A stretch of 64,000 nt of DNA from Gemmatimonadaceae bacterium (GCA_013813715.1 JACCRF010000018.1:1-64000), one strand, 5' to 3'; shown: positions 31,209-40,983, numbered from the stretch's first letter. Notes: generated from the sequence alone by a model not told the origin. A program made the numbers and translations.

Positions 31209-31823
31209 TCAGTGCGCGCCGGGGAACTGCGCCACCGCAACACGAGCAGGCCGCAGCAACTGTCCCTTGAACGTGTAGCCGGCCTGGTAAACCCGGGCGA
31301 CAGTCCCGTCGTACTCCGGTTCCGTCGCGGGCTCCGTCGCGACCGCCTCGTGGAGCGACGGGTCGAAGCGCTCGCCCAGCGGGTTGACAACTTCGAGGCC
31401 GGCGGCGCGCAGCGACTTGGCCAGCTTCTTTTCTACCATGTCCACGCCCTCCACGAGGGTCGCCGAATCCGTCACCAACGGATCGACGTGGGCGAACCGG
31501 GCGATGTCGTCGAGTGGATCGAGAATCGCCTTCACAAGGTCAGCCTGCCCTCTGCCCTCGGCCTCTATCGCCTGCCTGACCATGCGCTTCCTGAAATTGT
31601 CGAACTCTGCGGCAAGACGCAGATTCTTGTCCCGCTCAGCGGTGATTTCACGCTCAAGCTCGGACACGCGATCGGCAACCTGGTCCAGTCCGGCATCCGG
31701 TGCCGAATCGTCGGCAAGTCCGTCGTCGGCGACGATCGGACCTGGTTGGGGAGCGTCCGCGAGAGCGTCGCCCGCGCCGTTTCCGAATTGTGATTGGGTC
31801 ATGCCATCTCGTCTCTTTTTCAT
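31209..31823 (-). CDS. grpE: Nucleotide exchange factor GrpE
   Basis: ERDKNLRLAAEFDNFRKRM...VEGVDMVEKKLAKSLRAAGLEVVNPLGERFDPSLHEAV...VYQAGYTFKGQLLRPARVAVAQ. Confidence 0.93.
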   Translation of the reverse strand: MKKRRDGMTQSQFGNGAGDALADAPQPGPIVADDGLADDSAPDAGLDQVADRVSELEREITAERDKNLRLAAEFDNFRKRMVRQAIEAEGRGQADLVKAILDPLDDIARFAHVDPLVTDSATLVEGVDMVEKKLAKSLRAAGLEVVNPLGERFDPSLHEAVATEPATEPEYDGTVARVYQAGYTFKGQLLRPARVAVAQFPGAH

Positions 31824-31831
31824 GCCGCAAT

Positions 31832-33097
31832 CTAATGGGTGTCGAGCGACCGCCGAACCATGTCGAGCGCTGCCTGGGTGGCTCGCAGGCGGACCTCTTC
31901 GCGCGTTCCGAATAGATGCAGACACCGCGCCTCTGCCACACGTCCATCTATCGCGACCCACACCATTCCGACCGGCTTGAGCGCGGTTCCGCCGTCAGGG
32001 CCAGCGACTCCGGTGATGGCTATTGCAATCTCTGCTCCCATTCCTTCACGCGCAGAACGCGCCATTGCCAGCGCGACCGCTTCGCTCACGGCGCCGTGCT
32101 CATCCAGCAGGTCACTGCTCACGCCCAGCCATTTCCGCTTGACGGAGTTGTCGTACGCAATGACCCCGCCCAGAAAGACGTCGCTCGAGCCGGCCACCGA
32201 CGTCAGTCGGGATCCGAGCATTCCACCCGTGCAGCTCTCGGCGACCGCCAGATGCAGCGAACGCCGCCGGCACATGTCCAGAACAATCTCGCCGAGGTCC
32301 GCGCTCTCTTCGCCATACACACATCGGCCGGCTCTTTCGCGGAGTTTCATCACGGCCGCCGCGAGCGCTACGTCGGCGTTGGCGGCTGCGAGGCCACGGA
32401 CGGTGAGACGCAGATCGACGCCATCGACTCCAGGCAGAAACGCGAGCTCGAGACCGTTCACTCCGCGCGCCAGGTCTCCCAACTGATCCGCGAGTGCGGA
32501 TTCCGCGACCCCGGTTGTGCGAAGAGTACGCGACCGGATCACGGTCGCACGCTCCGCCGCACCAGCAGCACCGGCGCGCGCGACGATCAAGGGCAGAAGC
32601 TCTTCGGCCAGCATCCCCCGCATCTCGCGCGGCACTCCCGGAAGCATCGCCACCCAGCGACTCCTGTCATCGTCGAGCCAGATGCCGGGCGCTGAGCCAT
32701 GACGGTTTACAAGGATGACCGCGCCCTCTGGAATCATCGCCTGCGCGTAGTTGGAGTGGGGAAACGGCCCGGTCCTCTTCAGCGTTTTCCATCGGGCCTT
32801 CATCGCCTCGACAATGGTCTCGTCCAGGATCATCCTGCGCGCGAACAGCGATGCGATGGTTGGTTTGGTGAGATCGTCGCTCGTCGGCCCGAGCCCGCCG
32901 GTTGTGACCACCGCGCCGGTCCGGTCGAGCGCCTCAGAGACTGCGCGGGTAATGTCGTCCGCACGGTCTCCGACCGTCGTTCGGTGCACTATCTCGACTC
33001 CCACCGCGGCCAGTTCTCGCGCCAGGTGCGCGGCGTTGGTGTCGATCGTGAAGCCAAGCAGGAGCTCGTCACCGATGGTGATGATCTCGATTCGCAC
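31832..33097 (-). CDS. cinA: Competence/damage-inducible protein CinA
   Basis: MRIEIITIGDELLLGFTIDTNAAHLA, TTGGLGPTSDDLTKPTIA, AESCTGGMLGSRLTSVAGSSDVFLGGVIAYDN, AITGVAGPDGGT. Confidence 0.95.
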   Translation of the reverse strand: MRIEIITIGDELLLGFTIDTNAAHLARELAAVGVEIVHRTTVGDRADDITRAVSEALDRTGAVVTTGGLGPTSDDLTKPTIASLFARRMILDETIVEAMKARWKTLKRTGPFPHSNYAQAMIPEGAVILVNRHGSAPGIWLDDDRSRWVAMLPGVPREMRGMLAEELLPLIVARAGAAGAAERATVIRSRTLRTTGVAESALADQLGDLARGVNGLELAFLPGVDGVDLRLTVRGLAAANADVALAAAVMKLRERAGRCVYGEESADLGEIVLDMCRRRSLHLAVAESCTGGMLGSRLTSVAGSSDVFLGGVIAYDNSVKRKWLGVSSDLLDEHGAVSEAVALAMARSAREGMGAEIAIAITGVAGPDGGTALKPVGMVWVAIDGRVAEARCLHLFGTREEVRLRATQAALDMVRRSLDTH

Positions 33098-33100
33098 GCG

Positions 33101-33772
33101 TCAGCTCGTAAGAACGTGGCCGTAGCGCTTCACGTACAGCAGCAGCGAATAAATCGTGAGAAATACGGCGGCGACCATGGTTACGATCCCGACCAGGGCA
33201 TTGAAGTACGCAAACGATTGCCAGGCTGCGTTCTGCCAACCGTTCGCCGCCGCCCACGTCGCCGCGAAGAACCAGAAGTAGGCGGCGCCTACCCACGTCG
33301 ATTGAAAGCCGGTCTTCCATTTCGCCGCCCCGATCGCGGCGATCACAACGCCGCGCCGGGCCGCGAGTTGCCGGAACACGGTCATCAGGAGCTCGCGGGC
33401 CAGGACTACTGCCACCACCCACCAGGGAAGGCCGACGTCGCCGAAGGGAGTCTGGAACGGGAACGCGTGAGCGGCCCCAAGTGACTCTCTTGTCGGCGCC
33501 AGCGGGTCACCCAGTGGGGCCATCAGCACGAACATCGGGATGAGCGTCGCGAACAGCAGCAGCTTGTCGGCGAGCGGGTCGAGGAGGCTGCCGAGGTCGG
33601 TAACGAGGTCTCGGGTCCGGGCGAGCATCCCGTCGTAATAGTCCGAGACCGCGGCGACGATGTAGATCACGAAAGCCGCTAGGCGACCGACAGGCGAGTT
33701 CATGAAAGGAAGCACCGCAATAAGCGGCGCTACTAGGATGCGACTGATGGTGATAGCGTTGGGGAGATTCAC
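33101..33772 (-). CDS. pgsA: CDP-diacylglycerol--glycerol-3-phosphate 3-phosphatidyltransferase
   Basis: MNLPNAITISRILVAPLIA; CDP-alcohol phosphotransferase motif AVSDYYDGMLARTRDLVTDLGSLLDPLADKLL. Confidence 0.9.
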   Translation of the reverse strand: MNLPNAITISRILVAPLIAVLPFMNSPVGRLAAFVIYIVAAVSDYYDGMLARTRDLVTDLGSLLDPLADKLLLFATLIPMFVLMAPLGDPLAPTRESLGAAHAFPFQTPFGDVGLPWWVVAVVLARELLMTVFRQLAARRGVVIAAIGAAKWKTGFQSTWVGAAYFWFFAATWAAANGWQNAAWQSFAYFNALVGIVTMVAAVFLTIYSLLLYVKRYGHVLTS

Positions 33773-33785
33773 CGGCCGTGTCGGT

Positions 33786-34463
33786 TCAGGCGAGCGCCTT
33801 CAATACCAGCTTGCTGACCGCCTTGAGAGTGTCGAAGACTCCGTCACCGTGGATGGCGACTGCCTGGAAATGGGCGACGCGCTCCACCCATTCGCCACTG
33901 GAAAGCTGGTCGACGAGATTTTCGCCCGCGTGGTAGGGATCGGGCGTCACTCGCGCCTTTGATGGGTCGGCCGGCTCCCACCCGGGATTGAGCGCCGCCT
34001 GGAGGCCGCCCACGGGAGCGGCATTCGGCAGGTCGCGCTTGTTGTACTGGACGACGAAAGGCATCCGCGTGAGATCGTATCCGTACTCCGCCATGTTGTC
34101 GTAGAGATTCTGCATTGACTCGAGGTTGGCTTCCATTCGCTCGACCTGCGAGTCGGCGACGAAAACGATCCCGTCCACATTCTTGAGAATCAGCTTGCGG
34201 CTGGCGTTGTAGTAGACCTGGCCGGGCACGGTGTAGAGATGGAATCGCGTATTGAAGCCGCGGATGGTTCCAAGATCAACTGGAAGGAAGTCGAAGAACA
34301 GCGTGCGCTCGGTTTCTGTGGCGAGCGAGATGAGCTTCCCTCTCGTGTCCGGTTTCACCTTTCCGTAGATGTGCTCGAGGTTGGTCGTCTTGCCGCCCAG
34401 TCCCGGGCCGTAGTAGACAATCTTGCAGTTGATCTCTCGCGCCGCGTAGTTGATCATCGACAT
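33786..34463 (-). CDS. mglA: Ras-like GTPase MglA
   Basis: [32 protein letters not shown]...[27 protein letters not shown]. Confidence 0.93.
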   Translation of the reverse strand: MSMINYAAREINCKIVYYGPGLGGKTTNLEHIYGKVKPDTRGKLISLATETERTLFFDFLPVDLGTIRGFNTRFHLYTVPGQVYYNASRKLILKNVDGIVFVADSQVERMEANLESMQNLYDNMAEYGYDLTRMPFVVQYNKRDLPNAAPVGGLQAALNPGWEPADPSKARVTPDPYHAGENLVDQLSSGEWVERVAHFQAVAIHGDGVFDTLKAVSKLVLKALA

Positions 34464-34476
34464 AGCAGTTCTCTCC

Positions 34477-34968
34477 TTACCAGTTGAACAGCTCGTCGAT
34501 CTCGTCGCCGGCGCCGGCGAGGATGTTCGGCTGCGTCGTGCCCGCTTCTCTTGCCCGCGAGAAGACGCGGTCGAGGTGTATCGTCAACTCTTCCACCACC
34601 GATTTCATCTTCAGCCGCACGAGGCCAATCGGCGTGCGATTGTCGAAGAGCGTCACGAGAATGAGCCGGCGCGCCACGTCTGCTACGTACATCGATTCCT
34701 TCTCTCCCTGATGAAAAAGAGTCGTGAAGTCGGTCTCGCCGATGAGGCGCGCGAGCTGGTCGTTGGCGCTGAAATCGGCGGCGGTGAGCGTTGCGAACGC
34801 GGTGGGATCGAACTTCAGCGGCTGGCCGACGGTGGTGACGAGCTGGCCTGCACGGTCGGCGATGAGCGCCGAGTGCGCGCCTGTCTCAGCGAGAAAGCGC
34901 GAGACCGTCCGCGTGATCGCGTTCAGGTCCTCTTCATCAAAAGACCAGGTGGCGGCTCCGGGGTGCAT
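34477..34968 (-). CDS. mglB: Roadblock/LC7 domain protein (MglB-like)
   Basis: [21 protein letters not shown]...[29 protein letters not shown]; directly upstream of mglA. Confidence 0.85.
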   Translation of the reverse strand: MHPGAATWSFDEEDLNAITRTVSRFLAETGAHSALIADRAGQLVTTVGQPLKFDPTAFATLTAADFSANDQLARLIGETDFTTLFHQGEKESMYVADVARRLILVTLFDNRTPIGLVRLKMKSVVEELTIHLDRVFSRAREAGTTQPNILAGAGDEIDELFNW

Positions 34969-34974
34969 CGCGCC

Positions 34975-35250
34975 TTACGGTAGTGACTTTTCGACGGTGC
35001 GCATCAACGCCACCCCGCGCTGGCGCAGCACGGGACTTCGCTCCCAGGCGATGTACTCCCGGAGCAGCCGGACGGTGCCGACGGAAGGTCGCACGCGCAG
35101 ATAGCTCAGCGCGGCGAAGCGGCGGAGCGGGTGGCGGCTGAAGAGATCGTGGCGGTACTGTCGCTGGAGATGGCTCCACGCGAGCGCGCCGCCCGCGGCG
35201 CCCCCGAGAAAGCTGAGCGCGGCCAGCAGTCGGTTTCGCCCGCTAATCAC
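34975..35250 (-). CDS. Hypothetical protein (short, N-terminal membrane segment)
   Basis: 91 aa between recR and mglB; stop close to the mglB start; overlaps the recR stop. Confidence 0.65.
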   Translation of the reverse strand: MISGRNRLLAALSFLGGAAGGALAWSHLQRQYRHDLFSRHPLRRFAALSYLRVRPSVGTVRLLREYIAWERSPVLRQRGVALMRTVEKSLP

Positions 35251-35834
35251 ATCGCCCGCCGGGCGGAAAGTGCCTGCGCAATCGTGACTCCATCGGCGTA
35301 CTCGAGATCTCCACCCACGGGCAATCCACGCGCGATGCGCGTGACGGTGAGTCGATAAGGGGACAACTTGCGCTGAACGTACAGCGCGGTGGCTTCTCCC
35401 TCAATGCTCGGGTTAGTCGCGAGAATCACTTCGCGGACTGCTCCGGCAGCGACTCGATGCTCGAGTTGAGGGATCGTCAGATCGTCGGGTCCGATTCCGT
35501 CGAGGGGAGAGAGGCGACCGCCAAGCACGTGGTAGACGCCCCGAAATTCTCCCGCTCTCTCGATCGCCCCGATGTCAGATGCTTCCTCAACCGCACAAAT
35601 CACGGCCGGATCACGGCGCCCGTCCCGACAGATCGAGCATATTTCTTCCTCGGTCAGGTTGAAGCAGTGCGCGCAAGGATGCACTCGCTCGGCCAGCGTG
35701 ATCAGCGCGTCGGCGAGCCGTTTGCTCTGCCCGGCCGGCTGCTTCAACAGGTGATACGTGAGACGGAGCGCAGTCTTTCGGCCAATTCCGGGCAGCTTCG
35801 CGAGCTCGCCGGCGAGCGTATCGATCGCCGACAC
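35247..35834 (-). CDS. recR: Recombination protein RecR
   Basis: LAKLPGIGRKTALRLTYHLL, CAHCFNLTEEEICSICRDGRRDPAVICAVEEASDIGAIERAGEFRGVYHVLGG. Confidence 0.95.
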   Translation of the reverse strand: MSAIDTLAGELAKLPGIGRKTALRLTYHLLKQPAGQSKRLADALITLAERVHPCAHCFNLTEEEICSICRDGRRDPAVICAVEEASDIGAIERAGEFRGVYHVLGGRLSPLDGIGPDDLTIPQLEHRVAAGAVREVILATNPSIEGEATALYVQRKLSPYRLTVTRIARGLPVGGDLEYADGVTIAQALSARRAM

Positions 35835-35835
35835 G

Positions 35836-36153
35836 CTAGAACGGAAGCTTGAAGGGCAGGCCGAGGCCGCCGGTGAGCTTCGTCATTTCGTGCTTCGCGA
35901 GGTCCGCAGATTTCTGCTGTGCGTCGCGGAGAGCGACAATGAGTAGGTCCTCGAGCATCTCAACGTCAGAGGGGTTCACTATAGACGGATCAACCCTCAC
36001 CTTCGTAATCTGCCCTTTACCGTCGGCGTCAACGGTGACCATTCCGCCACCAGAGCTGCCGCTCACAGTCATCTTCTCGAGCTCTCCCTGGATCTGCTCG
36101 AGCCGTCCCTGCATCTGCTGCGCCTGCTCGAGGATCTTCGTAAAATCCGCCAT
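35836..36153 (-). CDS. YbaB/EbfC family nucleoid-associated protein
   Basis: 105 aa; QMQGRLEQIQGELEKMTVSGSSGGGMVTVDADGKGQITKVRVDPS. Confidence 0.92.
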   Translation of the reverse strand: MADFTKILEQAQQMQGRLEQIQGELEKMTVSGSSGGGMVTVDADGKGQITKVRVDPSIVNPSDVEMLEDLLIVALRDAQQKSADLAKHEMTKLTGGLGLPFKLPF

Positions 36154-36176
36154 GTGGTCGCCGGTTGTGTTGTGGA

Positions 36177-37658
36177 TCAGTCCAGCAGCTCGAGGTCGAG
36201 CTCCTTCACTGCCGCATCGAGTACAGGGTCCTGCGCGCGGAGCATCGCCAGACGCTCGGCGCGGATGGCTTCGGCGGTGAGTCGCGGGCCGGCGACTTCG
36301 TTAGCCGCCGCCTCGAATCCCCTCTTCCAATCACTGCCGTGTGCAGTTCCGCCCGTTGGCGCCGGCAGGGCCACAGGATCGGCCGGCGATGCGGCGACTG
36401 GCTGCCAGGACACCGGCGCGCCCGCTCGCGATTCACTTTGTTGTGGCCGGACATGCGCGGAGCCCCTCTCGTCGGCCCGCGCCGCGCGCGGCGTTCCCGG
36501 CTCCATCCCGACCGCACCTCCAGCGCCACCGAGCCCGTGAAGAACTTCCTCGAGGGATATCGAGCGATCGAGCAGCGCGAACCGCACGAGGAGCATCTCC
36601 ACGAGCAGCTGCTGCTGCGAGCTCCGCCGGAATTGCGGCTCGATGCCACCAAGCATCGACAACATCCTGAGCAGGTCGCCGGCGGCGAAGTCATCACGGT
36701 GCCTCTCGAGGGCGGCCTGAGCGTGCGAGCTGACCCCTTCTGCGCGGCCGTTCAGGACGAACGCGAGCTGCGCCCGGAGCATATCGGCGAGGCCTGACAG
36801 AAAAACGCCGAAGTCCACTCCTTCGTCGGCGAGCCTGCGGACGACGGTGAACATCTCGCCCGCTTTCCGATCAGCGATGAGGTCGACAATTCCGAGGTAC
36901 TCGTCCTCGGCGACCAGACCGAGCGCAACGCGCACGCGATCGGCGGTGATGTCGCCGTCGCCGATGGAGATGACCTGGTCGGTGAGGCTGAGCGCATCGC
37001 GCATCGAACCGTCGGCGGCGCGCGCGATCGTAGTGAGCGCGTCGGGAGCGGCCGCGATCTGCTCGGCTTCGAGAACCGATTCGAGCCGCGCGATTATGTC
37101 GGCAACGCCGATCCGCTTGAGGTCGAAACGCTGGAGCCGGCTGAGGACCGGCGCCGCCGACTGGGCGATTTTCTGCGGTTCGGTGGTGGCGAAGACGAAC
37201 ACGACGCGAGGGGGCGGCTCCTCCAGGATCTTCAGGAGAGCATTCCATGCGTCGCGCGTAAGCATGTGAGCTTCATCCACAATGTAGACCTTGTAGCGGT
37301 CGTCTCCTGACGGCGCGTACATCGCGCGCTCGCGCAGGTCCCGCGCGTCGTCCACCCCGCGGTTGGATGCTGCGTCGATCTCGACGACGTCGAGACTCGC
37401 GCTGCCGCTCCAGATGCGCTGGCAGGAGTCACACACGCCGCACGGCTCGCCGTCGCTCTCCTTGTTCTGGCAGTTGAGCGCCATCGCCAGAACACGCGCA
37501 AGCGTCGTCTTGCCGGTGCCGCGCGGCCCGCACAGCAGGTATGCGTGCGCGACTCGCCCGCGCGCAATCGCGCCACGAAGAGTGTTGGAGACGTGGGACT
37601 GCACCGCGACGCCGGTGAAGCTCCTGGGGCGGTATTTCCGGGCGAGTGCGAGCGACAT
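36177..37658 (-). CDS. dnaX: DNA polymerase III subunit gamma/tau
   Basis: MSLALARKYRPRSFTGVAVQSHVSNTLRGAIARGRVAHAYLLCGPRGTGKTTLARVLAMALNC...CGVCDSCQRI. Confidence 0.94.
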   Translation of the reverse strand: MSLALARKYRPRSFTGVAVQSHVSNTLRGAIARGRVAHAYLLCGPRGTGKTTLARVLAMALNCQNKESDGEPCGVCDSCQRIWSGSASLDVVEIDAASNRGVDDARDLRERAMYAPSGDDRYKVYIVDEAHMLTRDAWNALLKILEEPPPRVVFVFATTEPQKIAQSAAPVLSRLQRFDLKRIGVADIIARLESVLEAEQIAAAPDALTTIARAADGSMRDALSLTDQVISIGDGDITADRVRVALGLVAEDEYLGIVDLIADRKAGEMFTVVRRLADEGVDFGVFLSGLADMLRAQLAFVLNGRAEGVSSHAQAALERHRDDFAAGDLLRMLSMLGGIEPQFRRSSQQQLLVEMLLVRFALLDRSISLEEVLHGLGGAGGAVGMEPGTPRAARADERGSAHVRPQQSESRAGAPVSWQPVAASPADPVALPAPTGGTAHGSDWKRGFEAAANEVAGPRLTAEAIRAERLAMLRAQDPVLDAAVKELDLELLD

Positions 37659-37670
37659 TGAGGAGGGAAG

Positions 37671-37771
37671 ATACCCCAGGCCTGACGGAGCAACGCAAGA
37701 CACCGCATGCCGCTGCTACCTTCGGGGTCCTGACGGAGTTAGCGGGCTTTCGCCCTCCGGGACCTGGGGCA
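37671..37771 (-). ncRNA. ffs: Small bacterial signal recognition particle RNA (4.5S type)
   Basis: Minus strand GCCCCAGGTCCCGGAGGGCGAAAGCCCGCTAACTCCGTCAGGACCCCGAAGGTAGCAGCGGCATGCGGTGTCTTGCGTTGCTCCGTCAGGCCTGGGG. It has the conserved GTCAGGnCC...GAAGG.AGCAGC domain IV signature and complementary CCCCAGG/CCTGGGG ends, and lies just upstream of dnaX. Confidence 0.88.
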
Positions 37772-37829
37772 TCGGAAATATAACCGCGCTGCGAGCCCTG
37801 TGAGACGCGGCCCATGTCGGACTCACAGC

Positions 37830-37862
37830 AAAAACCCGCCACCGGGAAACCGGTGACGGGCT
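37830..37862 (-). terminator. Intrinsic terminator downstream of the small lipoprotein gene
   Basis: Minus strand GAGCCCGTCACCGGTTTCCCGGTGGCGGGTTTTTG: strong stem with a T5 tail, just past the stop at 37882. Confidence 0.8.
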
Positions 37863-37881
37863 CTCGTTCAGCGCTCAGGTT

Positions 37882-38157
37882 CTAGCGCTTGATTTCGACC
37901 TTCGGAACCTTGATGGATGCGGTGTCCCTCCTGATGTCGATATTAGGAACCGCGACTTTTGCCGTGTCGGTTGTTACGTCAACGCTGGGTACGTTCAGCG
38001 TGTCAGTGACTGTCCCGACCACCGGCTTCTCTACTTCGAGATCACCGCTTTCAGTCTTGCTGCAAGCGGTGATTGATACGGCCAGAATGGCCACTGCTAG
38101 TAGCTTGCGCACGAGACGCCTCCCAGGATGTTTTTGCGCCGCAACCTGCGACGCCAA
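37882..38157 (-). CDS. Small predicted lipoprotein with short internal repeats
   Basis: LLAVAILAVSITACSKTE lipobox-like signal followed by a repetitive VP.(V/I)(D/E)(V/I)..DTA pattern. Start may be internal (TTG/ATG ambiguity). Confidence 0.7.
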   Translation of the reverse strand: MASQVAAQKHPGRRLVRKLLAVAILAVSITACSKTESGDLEVEKPVVGTVTDTLNVPSVDVTTDTAKVAVPNIDIRRDTASIKVPKVEIKR

Positions 38158-38190
38158 AGTTTCTTATTGCAACTTCCCTGCCGCGATGGC

Positions 38191-39099
38191 TCAGTCCTCG
38201 AAAGCCTCCCGTTGGAGCCGCCTGACTCGCCTCAGCTCATAAACCTGGGCAACCTCTCCCCCGAGGATGAAAATCATCGCCGCGTAATATACCCAGACAA
38301 CGACAATCACAAGAGCGGCAATCGTGCCCGAGTAGAATGAGCCCGGGTTGAACGAGGTGACGTACGCCCCGAAGACACGCTTCGCCACCTCCAGCAGTAT
38401 ACTCGTAAAGAGCGACGCAATGAGGGCCGTCTGCCAGCGGATCTTGCGATTCGGAAGGAATTTGTACAGCGCGAAGAACATCAGCGAGATGAAGCTGAAC
38501 GCGACTGCCTGGCCGATGTTGTACTCAAGCGTACCCATCACGTCCTTGCGGAGACCGAGCTGGCCGAGCACGTGAAGGCCCTGCGTCGTGGCGAGGGCGA
38601 GATACGCGTTGAGGCCGGTGTAGGCAACGAGCAGCAGCGTCGACACCACCGTGATCTGGATATCGAAAATCTTGCCTGCGACGATGCCCCGGTCAGAGTC
38701 GATATCGAAGATCTGGGCGAGGACGCTGCGTAGCGACCCGAACAGGCGCGTCGAGAACCAGATGAAACCAACTACGCTGTAGATCCCGATCGCCTGCCGG
38801 GACTTGATGATGTCGACCAGCACCGTGCCGACCGGCGATGACTCTCCGGCCCGCCGAGACGGAAGGAACCGGGCCACGATATCGTTGATCTCGGCGGACG
38901 AGGCTTCCGCAGACTGGTTCAGAAGATAGGCAAGACCTGACGCGAGAAGAAGAAAGAACGGAACGGCGGCCAGGAGCAGGTTGAATGCGATGCCCCCGGC
39001 CAGAAAAAAGATGTTGTCTTCGCCGCTATTGTCCCAGACGCGTTGTGCGTAGTCGCGCAGCGTCCAGCCGATCCTGAGATGGAGCGGCCGCTTCGCCAC
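38191..39099 (-). CDS. YihY/BrkB family membrane protein
   Basis: 302 aa, six TM-like segments; AGGIAFNLLLAAVPFFLLLASGLAYLL, FIWFSTRLFGSLRSVLAQIFDI, VVWVYYAAMIFILGGEVAQVYELRR. Confidence 0.9.
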   Translation of the reverse strand: MAKRPLHLRIGWTLRDYAQRVWDNSGEDNIFFLAGGIAFNLLLAAVPFFLLLASGLAYLLNQSAEASSAEINDIVARFLPSRRAGESSPVGTVLVDIIKSRQAIGIYSVVGFIWFSTRLFGSLRSVLAQIFDIDSDRGIVAGKIFDIQITVVSTLLLVAYTGLNAYLALATTQGLHVLGQLGLRKDVMGTLEYNIGQAVAFSFISLMFFALYKFLPNRKIRWQTALIASLFTSILLEVAKRVFGAYVTSFNPGSFYSGTIAALVIVVVWVYYAAMIFILGGEVAQVYELRRVRRLQREAFED

Positions 39100-39503
39100 T
39101 AGCTCTCTTTATACGCTGCCTTCGTTTCGGCGATTCGCTGCTCGAGCTCGACGCGCGCCTGCTGAGCGGCAGTCCGACCGGCATCCACGGCGTTGGTGAC
39201 CTGCCGGCGCTTCAACTCGATCGCCTCGCGTGCGGAAAAAATCCGACTCTCGACGGATTCCTTCGCGTCGTGAATCGTCTGGCCGACGGAGTCGCTCACC
39301 TCAGCGACAAGATCCTGCGCCTGGTCGCCGACACGCCTCGCCCTCCGCTGAAGGTCGCGGCGCGTTTCTTCACCTGTTCTGGGAGCAAACAGCAGAGCGA
39401 TCCCGGCCCCAACCGCTATCCCCGCAAGGAAAGCCCCGATACCGGGTTGGTTTCTCTCGATGATTACGTACGGCTCGTCGTCGTCCCAATCGTATTCGGA
39501 CAT
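39099..39503 (-). CDS. YtxH-like protein
   Basis: GIGAFLAGIAVGAGIALLFAPRTGEETRRDLQRRARRV, the typical glycine-rich YtxH N-terminus. Confidence 0.82.
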   Translation of the reverse strand: MSEYDWDDDEPYVIIERNQPGIGAFLAGIAVGAGIALLFAPRTGEETRRDLQRRARRVGDQAQDLVAEVSDSVGQTIHDAKESVESRIFSAREAIELKRRQVTNAVDAGRTAAQQARVELEQRIAETKAAYKES

Positions 39504-39519
39504 TTTGCCTCACCCCTGT

Positions 39520-40983
39520 TTATCGCTTCCTGACTTTGCTCTTACCCACCACGGGGCGGGTCTTCGCTTTCGTGACCACCGATGGCGGCGATTCCGCCTG
39601 CTCCGGTCGAGCTGCTCCATTCGTCCTTATCATTGCTGCGATCTCGGCCCGAACCTCTTCCGGCGCGATGCCGACGATCTTTCCGGTCCGCGTCGCGTCG
39701 CCACTCGTTGAAGCGAATGTGCGCAGCACGAGCTGCTTACGCGTCTCCGCAAGTGACGAGCCCGCGGGAACGACGAGCGGTGGCGGAGATTCGCCGCCGA
39801 GACGCACGTGCCGCGGAATGATGTCCTGAGCCGCTATCACGTCTCCCCGGGCCATGATAACCGCCCGCTCAACGGCATTCTTCAGCTCGCGCACGTTGCC
39901 CGGCCAGGCATGTGAGAGAATCCACTCCCACGCACGCTCGTCGAAGCCCTTGATCTTTTTTCCGTTTTGCTGGCAGAACCGGACCAGGAACTCGTTCGCG
40001 AGAAGCTTGATGTCGCCCGCCCTGTCGCGCATCGGCGGCAGGAAGACCTCGACTACCGCGAGGCGATAGTAGAGATCCTCGCGAAGATCGCTCGCGGCGA
40101 GAGCCTTCTGAAGATCCCGGTTGGTAGCGGCGACGATGCGGATGTCCACCGAGATCTCCTTCTTTCCACCGAGCCGGCGGATGGTCCGCGTCTCGATCGC
40201 GCGCAGCAGCTTCACCTGAATGTCGGGCGCCATTTCGACGACTTCGTCGAGGAAAATCGTCCCGCCGTGCGCCATCTCGAACGCCCCGGCTTTCTCATTT
40301 GTCGAGCCGGTGAATGCCCCCTTCTCGTGTCCGAACAGCTCGTTCTCGAGGATGTCCTTAGGCAGCGCGGCGCAGTTGAGGGCGAAGAAGGGCCCCTTCG
40401 CTCGATCGCTCTTCGCGTGAAGAGCGCGCGCCACCAGCTCCTTGCCAGTCCCCGATTCGCCGAGAATCATCACCGTCGCCGATGACGGAGCAACGGCATC
40501 GATGATCTGATAAACCGCGCGCATCTCCTCCGACTGGCCGGTCAGCTCGCCGTAGTGAGTGAGTCCCTCGAGCTTGGACGACAGCTCGCGGTTCCTCTCC
40601 TGGACGTTGAACTTGTCGAGCGCCTTGGGAATGAGTGCCTTGAGCCGGTTCAGCTTCTCGGCGTTGAGTGGCTTTTCGATGTAGTCGTACGCGCCCTCGC
40701 GCATTGCCTGAACCGCGGAGTCCACCGTCCCCTGACCCGTGACGATGATGCACTCGGTGGGAACCCCGAGACGCTGGAGCTCCTTCAGGAGCGCCAGACC
40801 ATCGAGCTTCGGCATCTTGAGGTCGGCAAGGACGACACCAAAATCGTTGGCGCAGAGCTGGTCGAGGGCTTTCTTTCCGTCCTGCGCAACAGCCACGTCA
40901 TAGCCCTCGCTCGAAAGTATCGCGCTGAGGGCGGTGGTCATGGACAGCTCGTCGTCGGCGATCAGTATCTTCGCTTTATTCAT
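39520..40983 (-). CDS. Sigma-54-dependent response regulator
   Basis: Receiver (ILIADDELSMTTALSAIL...ADLKMPKLDG...EKPLN), AAA+ (GESGTGKELVARALHAKS, KGAFTGS) and a Lys/Arg-rich C-terminal tail. Confidence 0.92.
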   Translation of the reverse strand: MNKAKILIADDELSMTTALSAILSSEGYDVAVAQDGKKALDQLCANDFGVVLADLKMPKLDGLALLKELQRLGVPTECIIVTGQGTVDSAVQAMREGAYDYIEKPLNAEKLNRLKALIPKALDKFNVQERNRELSSKLEGLTHYGELTGQSEEMRAVYQIIDAVAPSSATVMILGESGTGKELVARALHAKSDRAKGPFFALNCAALPKDILENELFGHEKGAFTGSTNEKAGAFEMAHGGTIFLDEVVEMAPDIQVKLLRAIETRTIRRLGGKKEISVDIRIVAATNRDLQKALAASDLREDLYYRLAVVEVFLPPMRDRAGDIKLLANEFLVRFCQQNGKKIKGFDERAWEWILSHAWPGNVRELKNAVERAVIMARGDVIAAQDIIPRHVRLGGESPPPLVVPAGSSLAETRKQLVLRTFASTSGDATRTGKIVGIAPEEVRAEIAAMIRTNGAARPEQAESPPSVVTKAKTRPVVGKSKVRKR

